From Symbiodinium natans (taxonomy: Eukaryota > Sar > Dinophyceae > Suessiales > Symbiodiniaceae), in the NCBI GenBank assembly GCA_905221605.1, contig CAJNDS010000003.1, positions 660,001-724,000 of the forward strand: a DNA stretch of 64,000 bases, in the 5' to 3' direction. How positions within the stretch are numbered: position 1 is the first letter of the stretch; each line of letters opens with the position of its first letter. This document shows, in pieces, positions 54,512 to 64,000 of this stretch. Position numbers and translations under genes: made by a program. Under the pieces are notes generated by a model. The model searched no databases and was not told where the DNA came from. It saw only the letters and a program-made list of their open reading frames with translations.

Positions 54512-54547
54512 GTGTCTGCCTCGAAGCAGAGCGTGCGAAGTGCAGAG
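54512..54547 (+). CDS. chain 5 coiled-coil exon
   Basis: AGTGGAG|G acceptor, GC donor at 54548-54549. Reads VSASKQSVRSAE. Confidence 0.5.
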
Positions 54548-54981
54548 GCCGCCCCCACCTTGGGGGGAGTTTAGGGTTTAGGGTTTAGGGTTTAGGGTTT
54601 AGGGTTTAGGGTTTAGGGTTTAGGGTTTAGGGTTTAGGGGCTTAGGGGTTTAGGGTTTTGGGTCTAGGAGGTTTAGGGCTTGTAGGGTCTAGGGGTTTAG
54701 AGGCTCAGGGTTTTAGGGGTCTATCTAGGGGTTCTACCTCGGACCCTTAAGGTTGTACCCTTGCGTTTTGGGGACCCCTTTGAAAGATCCTTAGGGTAGT
54801 CTAAGGGCCATATTCGGAGTACATTAGGGGGAACCTTTGGGGGTACAAACCTCCATTTCGAGTCTTTATCCCTTGAGTCTGGGGTTTAAGGGTTTAGGGG
54901 GTTTAGGGTTCAGGGTTCAGGGTTCAGGGTTTAGGGTTTAGGGTTTAGGGTTTAGGGTTTAGGGTTTAGGGTTTAGGGTAG

Positions 54982-55008
54982 GCTTCGTCGAGATCCGGTG
55001 GTTCTGAA
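54982..55008 (+). CDS. chain 5 candidate exon
   Basis: GGGTAG|G acceptor, GA donor proposed at 55009-55010. Reads ASSRSGGSE in chain phase; the frame LRRDPVVLKKVNLRDWGGS is also open and looks real, so phase needs cDNA. Confidence 0.3.
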
Positions 55009-55334
55009 GAAGGTGAACCTCCGGGATTGGGGCGGGTCGAAGTCTCAACCGGGGGTTTGAAGCGCTAAACCCTAAACCCGAAACCCTAAACCCTAAACCT
55101 TAAACCCTAATCCCTAAACCCTAAACCCTAAACCCTAAACCCCTAGACCCTAAATCGTGTAAATCCCAAAGGAGAGGGATCATTTTGTAGAGCACTGGCT
55201 CTGTGTGTCCTACACCCGAAACGCTTGCTAGGTCCCCGGATCTTCAAGTAACAAGTATAACCATCTTTTGTCCCCAGCTTCGCATTCCGGCATGTGTTCC
55301 GAGGCTTCAGGGCTTAGGGCTTAGAAGGACTCAA

Positions 55335-55400
55335 GAAGATCCCCCCCCCACCCCCCGCCCCCGCCCCCCGCCCCCCGCCCCCCGCCCCCCGCCCCCCGTT
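55335..55400. repeat. (CCCCCCG)n tract
   Basis: C-rich run with regularly spaced G. Confidence 0.95.
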
Positions 55401-55846
55401 CAGATGAAGCGCGAAGCCCTACCTAGCTGCCCAGCCCAGGTACTTGCTTGGGATGGTTGGGGGATGTAGGTTTTGGGTCTTAGGGTTGGAAGTAAATCAA
55501 GCCCTAAATCCTAAACCATCAAAGCTCTATCTCGAAGGACCTCCTGAGCCGCAAGCCCTGTAAGCCCCGTAAGAAGCCCCCCCAGAAAAGCCTTTTAGAG
55601 GTTTTAGGGCTTGGTTAGGGTTTTAGGGCTTTCGGGCTTGAGGGTTTTCAGTGTTTCGCGATCAAGGGTTTAAGGTTTTTTTGATGTTTGGAGTGGAGCC
55701 CCCTAAACCCTAAACCCTAAACCCCTAAACCCCTAAACCCGTAAACCCGTAAACCCTAAAGCCCTAAAGCCCTAAAGCCCTAAAACCCTAGAAACCCTAG
55801 AAACCCTAAAACCCTAAAACCCTAAACCCTAAACCACGCTGCGCAG

Positions 55847-55900
55847 GTGCAGAAGCAGGGTCAGTTGCGGGCGTTCAAGGCCCAGGTGGCGAAGCAGCAG
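55847..55900 (+). CDS. chain 5 coiled-coil exon
   Basis: CTGCGCAG|G acceptor, GC donor at 55901-55902. Reads VQKQGQLRAFKAQVAKQQ. Confidence 0.6.
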
Positions 55901-56102
55901 GCTTTCGGGAGCGGAAGCACTTTGGGAGTTTGGGACCCTAAACCCTAAACCCTAAACCATAAACCCTAAACCCTAAACCCTAAACCCTAAACCTGGATTT
56001 AGGGCTTGGAAAAAGCCCTATCCAGACCAGCCACCAAAGCCGCCAAACCCTAAGCCCCGAAGCCCCCAAAAACGCGAAGCCCCAAAGGCCCTGAACCTAA
56101 AC

Positions 56103-56408
56103 CCCCCTAAACCCCTAAACCCCTAAACCCCTAAACCCCTAAACCCCTAAACCCCTAAACCCCTAAACCCCTAAACCCCTAAACACCTAAACCCCTAAAC
56201 CCCTAAACCCCTAAACCCCTAAACCCCTAAACCCCTAAACCCCTAAACCCCTAAACCCCTAAACCCCTAAACCCCTGAACCCCTGAACCCCTGAACCCCT
56301 GAACCCCTGAACCCCTGAACCCCTGAACCCCTGAACCCCTGAACCCCTGAACCCCTGAACCCTAAACCCTAAACCCTAAACCCTAAACCCTAAACCCTAA
56401 ACCCTAAG
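56103..56408 (-). repeat. (CCCCTAAA)21, (CCCCTGAA)10, (CCCTAAA)8
   Basis: Three consecutive homogenised blocks, ending 10 bp before the 56418 exon. Confidence 0.97.
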
Positions 56409-56417
56409 CTGAGAGAG

Positions 56418-56459
56418 GAGACGGCCGCCAAACTGCAGCGGGCCTATTCGGAGCGCGAG
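56418..56459 (+). CDS. chain 5 coiled-coil exon
   Basis: GAGAG|G acceptor, GC donor at 56460-56461. Reads ETAAKLQRAYSERE. Confidence 0.6.
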
Positions 56460-56817
56460 GCCGCCACTAGCCACCTCCGAGGGCCTTCAGGGGTTTAGGG
56501 GCTTGGGGTTTAGGGTTTAGGGTTTGGGGGGTTTAGGGTTTAGGGTTTAGGGTTTAGGGTTTAGGGTTTAGGGTTTAGGGTTTAGGGTTTAGGGGTTCGT
56601 GTTTAGGGGCTTAGGGGTTTAGGGGCTTCGGGGCTGAGGAGTTGAGGAGGGGTTTGGGAGGTTGGTGTTTAGGTTTTCAGGGATTAATTTGAGGTTGAGA
56701 GGGCTTCAGGATGCTCTGGTGGTTTAGGAAGGGTTCTGGGTTTGGGGTTTAGGGTTTAGGGTTTAGGGTCTGAGGGTTGAAGGCAAGTGCGCTCCTGCAT
56801 GTTGCGGGGGAGCCGAG

Positions 56818-56864
56818 GATCGAAAGTACACGGAGCAGCTGCTCATGGAGCTCAAGTCCTACCA
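56818..56864 (+). CDS. chain 5 coiled-coil exon
   Basis: AGCCGAG|G acceptor, GC donor at 56865-56866. Reads DRKYTEQLLMELKSY plus two bases that form Gln with the next exon. Confidence 0.6.
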
Positions 56865-58024
56865 GCCACTTGCTTCTATGAGAGGCAACCAAAATGGCTA
56901 GGGAAGCTCTTTTGGGGCATTTTGTATTTTCACTTCTTGGGTTTAAGAGGATCATATTCGGGAGTATTTTTCAGAGGGTCTTAAGGACCATCCTAGATAA
57001 GCCCTGAAGAGAATAGGGCTCCTGTCGGATCCGAAGGGTTTAGGGTTCATAGGATTTCGGCTCAAGGGTTTAGGGCAAACTCCTTAAACCCTAAACCCGT
57101 CGACTTTCCGCCGCAGGGGTTCAGGGCGTAGGAGAGGAGGTGTTTGGGGCTTGCAAGGCGTTGGGGTGTTAAGGTTCGGGTGAGGACCCTGTGAGCCCAC
57201 GTAAGCCCCAAACCCTAAAACTCTACGCCCCAAAACCCTGGGGAATTTGCTTGGGTCTTGGGAGCTGGGAATCGAGATCTTAGGGTTTAGGATAAGGGTC
57301 TGGCCCTACAACCCCACATCCCTAGAGTCCTGCAGGCTTAGGGGTTGAGGATATGATGCCCATAGGCTGTACGGACTCTCTTCTGTCATGTACCTCCGAT
57401 CACAACCCTGCAATTATAGTTCGTCTACGCCGGCATGTCAGCTATCTTTCACCCCCGAGAGCCTTCAAGCACAACCCTAACCCTCTCAAGTGGCTTGCAA
57501 CTTCTCCAGGCTGCGGGTTACCTCTCCCCCAAAAGCAAACCTTGAACTCTCAACCCTAAAACCCTGAACACTAAACCCTGAACGCTAAACCCTAAACCTT
57601 AGACCTTAACCCCAAGCCCTAAACCCTGAACCCTAAACCCTAAACCCTAAACCCTAAACCCTAAACCCTAAACCCTGAACCCTAAACCCTAAAACCCTGA
57701 ACCCTAAACCCAAGACCCCGACTGCGCCCCGTCTGATTTTTTCTAGGTCTCGATGCGGAAACTTTGAACCCGAAACTCGCAACCCTAATTCCCTAGACCC
57801 TGAAACCCTAACTACAACCCTAAAACCCTAAACCCGAAACCCTAAAACCCTAATTTTTAAGACCCTAAACGCTAAAGCCCTAAACCCTAGGCCTGAAAAC
57901 CCGAAAGTTCGAAACCCCGAAGCTTTGACACCCTAACCCTAAACCCTAAACTCTCAAACCTAGGCCCGAAAACCCTAAACCCTAAACCCTAAGCCCTAAA
58001 CCGCCTAAACCCTAGACCAAGAAG

Positions 58025-58055
58025 GTCGGAGCTTGCCTCGGCGCAGGAGCACCAG
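58025..58055 (+). CDS. chain 5 coiled-coil exon, 31 nt
   Basis: AAGAAG|G acceptor, GC donor at 58056-58057. Reads (Q)SELASAQEHQ. The join reads ELKSY-Q-SELASAQEHQ with heptad-like spacing. Confidence 0.55.
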
Positions 58056-58314
58056 GCGAGAACCCCAAGCATCCCCAAACCTAAAAGCCCAACTTCAACC
58101 CCAAAACCCTGAAACCCCAACCCCCAAACCCCCAAACCCCCAAACCCCGAAACCCCGAAACCCCGAAACCACCCAAAGCCCCCCAAGCCCCCCAAACCAC
58201 TAAACCCCAAACCCTAGACCCTAAACCCTAAACCCTAAACTCTAAACCCTAAACCCTAAACCCTAAACCCTAAACCCTAAACCCTAAACCCGAAACCCTA
58301 AGCCGCTTTTCCAG

Positions 58315-58368
58315 GAGCAGTTCCCGATCGAGCCCGAGGCGCACGCCATGGTCTGCCAGCAGCTCGAG
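58315..58368 (+). CDS. chain 5 exon
   Basis: TTTTCCAG|G acceptor, GC donor at 58369-58370. Reads EQFPIEPEAHAMVCQQLE. Confidence 0.6.
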
Positions 58369-58386
58369 GCGGCCCCGAAAGCTTTG

Positions 58387-58452
58387 GGGTTTAGGGTTTA
58401 GGGTTTAGGGTTTAGGGTTTAGGGTTTAGGGTTTAGGGTTTAGGGTTTAGGA
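58387..58452 (+). repeat. (TTTAGGG)9
   Basis: Begins 18 bp after the 58315-58368 exon; continues as degenerate units to 58640. Confidence 0.97.
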
Positions 58453-59086
58453 TTTGGCGTTTTTTTGGGTTTAGGGTTTTTAGGGTTTAGGATTTAGAGT
58501 TTTTAGGGTGGGGGGTTTAGGGGGTGTTTCGGGTTTTTCAGGGTTTTAGTAACGGTTTCAGGTTTTTAGGTCTTTTTCTTTAGGGTTTTTTAGGGATTTT
58601 GATTTAGGGTTTTAGGGCTTAGGGTTTGGGGTTTAGGGCCTTGCCAAGGCCCTAAATCCCCAAGTTGGGGATTTAGGGTTCTGGGTGTGGGGGTTTAGGG
58701 ACCGACGCGTGCTCGATGGGGCCCTAAACCCAGGGAAGACCGTAGGCCACAAGCTGTCAAAGAAACTCGGAACCCTCCAAAACCCCTAAACCCTAAACCC
58801 AAAACCGAACTCGGAACCCCCTTGCCTTGGCACGCAACAGCGGGGTGAAAAGCTCCAAGAACCCATCCTCGAAAGCAACTCCACCCTAAACCCGGATGCC
58901 TGCACCCTCCAACCTACACCCTAAGGCACCCTAACCCCCAAACTCCAAACCCTAAACCCTAAACCCTAAACCCCAAACCCTAAACCCTAAACCCTACACC
59001 CTACACCCTACACCCTAAACCCTAAACCCTACACCCTACACCCTAAACCCTAAACCCTAAACCCTGAACTGCAAGAGAACCTCCAG

Positions 59087-59116
59087 GCCGCCAGGTGCGA
59101 GCTTCGAGCCGAGGAG
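59087..59116 (+). CDS. chain 5 coiled-coil exon
   Basis: CCTCCAG|G acceptor, GC donor at 59117-59118 (or GA at 59129). Reads AARCELRAEE, or with the later end also ACSE. Confidence 0.55.
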
Positions 59117-59592
59117 GCGTGCTCGGAGGAAGGGCGGGGTTTATGGTTTCGGGTTTAGGGTTTGCGGTTTAGGGTTTAGGGTTTAGGGTTTCGGGTTTAG
59201 AGTTTAGAGTTTGGGGTTGTGATATGTTTCGGGAGCCCCTCAAAAAACCCTCTCAGCCTGCAACAGCCCTAACCCTAACACTTAAAACCCCTTGAAAAAC
59301 CCTGAAAACCCTGATTATATAAACCCTCAATCAACCCCAAAACTCTCTTCAAAAAAGACCCTTCAAGCGCTCGCAAGAAGTAAAACCCCCTTAACAACAC
59401 TTTAACAAAAGCCGACTAAACTAAGCCCTTAAGACACCCTGGAAAAAAGCTCTAAACACTCACACCCTTCCAAAACCATGAAACGACCCTTCAAAAGCTC
59501 ACACCCCCTTTAAACCATGAAAAGACCCTTTAAAAGCTCCCCAAAAAACGGCCAAGGCCTCCAATGCCGCCCTGGCCTCGGAGCTCGTGGAG

Positions 59593-59607
59593 GCGGAGGC
59601 GGCCAGC
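59593..59607 (+). CDS. chain 5 exon, boundaries uncertain
   Basis: CGTGGAG|G acceptor and GC donor at 59608-59609 give AEAAS. The surrounding frame reads LELVEAEAASARRVARTL over about 59570-59626, so the real exon may be longer on either side. Confidence 0.35.
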
Positions 59608-59959
59608 GCTCGCAGAGTCGCCCGGACATTGGGGTTTAGGGTTTAGGGTTTAGGGTTTTTTTTAGGGGGCCTTTGCACCGGGGGTTTCGGGTTTATGTTT
59701 GCTGTAGTATGGGGTTTAGGGTTTAGGGTTTAGGGTTTAGGGTTTAGGGTTTAGGATTTGGGGTTTGGGGTTTGGGGTTTGGTGTAGTATGGCTCAGTAG
59801 AGCCTTGAAGGCATCGAGCAATGCGAAGGGCGGCCATGGCCCGATCGTGGAGGGCCACCCTAACACCTTTCTCCCACCCCGCGCCGTCTTAGGCGGCCCC
59901 AGACCAATTCCTTCCAGGTTTTTGGGCCTAAACTCAAGCCAACCGCCCACTTCCAAAAA

Positions 59960-60250
59960 CTTCTTCCATTCCAGGGCGTCTCGTGTCAGGAGGTTTCAGG
60001 AGCGGGGCAGGTGGCCGGGGTGCCTGCCCACCATTCAATTTGCATCCCAGAAGGGTCCGCAGCAGGCCCCGCCTGAGAGGGCTCCTGGTCGCTGGGCCCT
60101 CCTGGCCTCAGAGCCTTGGGGTACGCCCCCGGCCAGCATTCCCGTATGAACCCACTGAGTGGTTTTTGGGGAGAATGGCTGGGCCCATCGTGCCAAGCGA
60201 CCTGGGTCGACTTTCGCCATAGAGGTCGAAGGGCGGCCTGGGGCCCTGAG
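59960..60250 (+). other. GC-rich block, possible exon
   Basis: All three + frames are open for 50 or more codons. One reads RASRVRRFQERGRWPG in a charged style that could continue the coiled coil. No decision is possible from composition alone. Confidence 0.3.
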
Positions 60251-60985
60251 CCTAAGTTTAAGTTTAGTAATTCAGGGGTGTAGGGTTTAGGGGTTAGGGG
60301 TTTGAGGGCTTAGGGGGTTTTAGGGTCAAGGGGTTTAGGGGTTGAGGGGAGTTTTAGGGGTTTAGGGGTCTAGGGTTTAGAGTTTTTTGGGTGTGTAGGT
60401 TGTGCTGCCCCCTGCTCTGTCGTGGCGTTTAGGGGTTTAAGGGATTAGGGTTCAGGTGTTCAGTGGTTTAGGGGTTAGGGTTAGGGTTTAGGCTTCAGGG
60501 GTTTAGGCTTTATGTAGGGTTTACAGGGCGTTTAGGGGCTTAGGTTCTGCTTGTTTTGTTAGGGTTGAGGGTTTAGGGCTCGGGTTTTTTTTTAGCTTTT
60601 TAGGGCTGTTTAGGGTTTAGGGGTTCAGGGATTACAGGGTGTTTAGGGTTTGGGGGGTTTGGGGGTTTAGGTTTGTTTCAGGGGTCAAGGGTTTGGGGGT
60701 TAGGGGCTTTGCGGGTGTTAGGGGTTTGGGGTTTGTTCTTGGGGCAGTAAGGGGTATTCCAGGGGTTTGGGGTTTAGAGCCTTACGGGGGTCACTGGAGG
60801 TTAGTGTTCGGGCTTTGGGTTTGGGGGCTTAAGGTTCAAGGTTGTAGGCTTTTAGGCTTTGAGGCTTTTAGGCTTCGAGGCTTGTAGGCTTTTGTGGCTT
60901 GAGGGGTTTGGGTTTTGTTTAGCGGCGTCGGGTTTACAAGGTGTGGGTTGCAGGCTTTAGGGTTTTCAGGGTTCTGGGCTTTCAG

Positions 60986-61010
60986 GGGCTTCCTGAAAGA
61001 CATGAACAAG
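60986..61010 (+). CDS. candidate exon
   Basis: CTTTCAG|G acceptor and GTAACC donor at 61011. Reads GFLKDMNK. Confidence 0.35.
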
Positions 61011-61319
61011 GTAACCTCCCGCGCCCTAAACCCTGAACCCTAAACCCTTTGTCAACCCTAAATCCCTGAACCCCCAAAACCCTGAACCCGTGCACTCCTA
61101 CCCCCAACCCCTAAACCCCAACACCCAGACCCCCCAAAACTCTAACCCTAAACCTTACCCCCCAAAAACCCTAAACCCTGAACCCCTGAACCCTAAACCC
61201 TAAACCCTAAACCCTATTCGCAGCGGCGTCGAGGCTTGGATTTTCGGGCAGTGGACTGTCAGCTGGTATTTCAGCTCACAATTGAATTCTTAAAGTTATG
61301 TTTGCGAATTGAATTAATT

Positions 61320-63300
<1,981 letters not shown>

Positions 63301-63349
63301 AGGAGGTTTAAAGAAAATTGAACATTTCAGCACTTTGGGGGCTCTTTAA

Positions 63350-64000
63350 AGCTTCTCAAGTCCTGTTCAAAGCCACCAGTGCCTCTTAGGGCTCTTTGCT
63401 GGTGGGCCTTCTGAAACCAATTTTGGCGAGCCAGTTTTTGGCCTTCTGAAGCCAATTGGGCCTCTGTTGCCAATTTGGGCTTCTTTGGCCTTTTGACGCC
63501 ACTTTTGGGCCTTCTAATTTGGGCTTCTGAAGCAAAATTTAGCCAATTGTGGCCTTCTGAAGCCAATTTTAGGTCTTTTGAAGCTATTTTGAGCCTCTGG
63601 AGCAAATTTTTGGCCTTCTGAAAGCCATTTGGGCCTTCTGAAGCCAATTAAAGCCAATTTGAGCCTACTGAAGCGAATTTGTGTCTTCTGAAGCCATTTT
63701 GAATCTTCTGAAGCCAATTCGGGCCTTTGACGCCAAGCTAAATTTAAGCCCTTTGCAGCCAATTTGTGCCGATTTGAGCCTTCTTGGGCTTACTCACAAA
63801 GCCCATTTTGGCCTTCTCAAGCGAAATTTAAACCTTCTCAACCAATTTAGACCTTCTGAAGCCAATTTGGGCTTGTCAAGCGAGGTTTATGCCTGAAGCC
63901 AACTTGGGCTTCTGAAGCCAATTTGTGCTTGCCAAATTTTAGCTTTCTGAAAAAACTTGAATTTGGGCCAACTCGGGCCTTCTGAAGCCAATTTGGGTTT
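63350..64000. repeat. degenerate ~20-30 bp tandem array (TTCTGAAGCCAATTTGGGC)
   Basis: Some 25 imperfect copies of CTTCTGAAGCCAATTTGGGCC to the window edge. Helical-looking minus frames are repeat artefacts. Confidence 0.85.

Noticed and set aside
63660-63710. Dinoflagellate spliced-leader relic (GAAGCCATTTTGAATC)
   Set aside because: Only a short GCCATTTTG is shared and it is one copy of the local TTCTGAAGCCAATTT repeat array.

Overview
This window reads as nuclear DNA of a dinoflagellate. Evidence: (i) short runs and long arrays of the 7-mer TTTAGGG/CCCTAAA are scattered in both orientations from about 0.1 to 61 kb; (ii) genes are cut into exons of about 15-90 nt; (iii) introns mostly start GC, less often GT or GA, and almost always end AG followed by an exon G; (iv) every gene I could assemble lies on the + strand. 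There is no bacterial-type gene, operon or RBS, and I found no rRNA or tRNA gene and no CRISPR array.

The one gene I can name is a NudC-family (CS/p23-fold) protein. Twelve exons totalling 516 nt are spread over 16-10076; the 5' part lies off the window and the stop is at 10074-10076. All eleven junctions keep frame and together give the NudC C-terminal domain, including the family motifs PENSKLSDLDGET, MMYDQRQK and HPELDFSKAK. The same splice rules (AG|G acceptor; GC, GT or GA donor) pick out four further phase-consistent exon chains. Chain 2 (about 14.56-18.9 kb) is unrecognised. Chain 3 (23.9-30.9 kb, 16 exons) is unrecognised, with a weak WW-like segment. Chain 4 (39.7-50.3 kb) has a VGQRVEYYS...WIECKI module followed by an Ala/Pro/Ser/Lys-rich tail. 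Chain 5 (51.4 to about 61 kb) opens with a short segment and becomes a coiled coil. Some chains may be parts of one gene, since a stop seen beyond a possible donor need not be used.

Introns are built largely of telomere-type repeats. In most introns with clear tracts the tract nearest the donor is (TTTAGGG)n and the tract nearest the acceptor is (CCCTAAA)n, so the two ends could pair and bring the splice sites together. Several introns carry expanded variant units: TTTAGGGA, CCCCTAAA to CCCCTGAA, CCCCAAAA to CCCCAAGA, CCCTTAAA. Others carry roughly 100-130 bp hairpin elements, decayed coding fragments or LINE reverse-transcriptase remnants.

Other regions: a GC-rich dispersed-repeat cluster (20.08-21.0 kb); TACGGGCGTTT minisatellites (31.9-33.4 kb); a LINE reverse-transcriptase relic on the minus strand (34.0-34.7 kb); a 100-110 bp minisatellite array (34.6-36.4 kb); CAA/CAAA/CG microsatellites (43.3-43.6 kb); a 250-bp G/T tract (44.4 kb); a TAG/GGTAGT microsatellite (61.75-61.95 kb); and a degenerate TTCTGAAGCCAATTTGGGC array at the right edge (63.35-64.0 kb).

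Limits: everything was done by eye. Outside the NudC gene the exon calls rest on open frame, splice context and phase compatibility, and some will be wrong.
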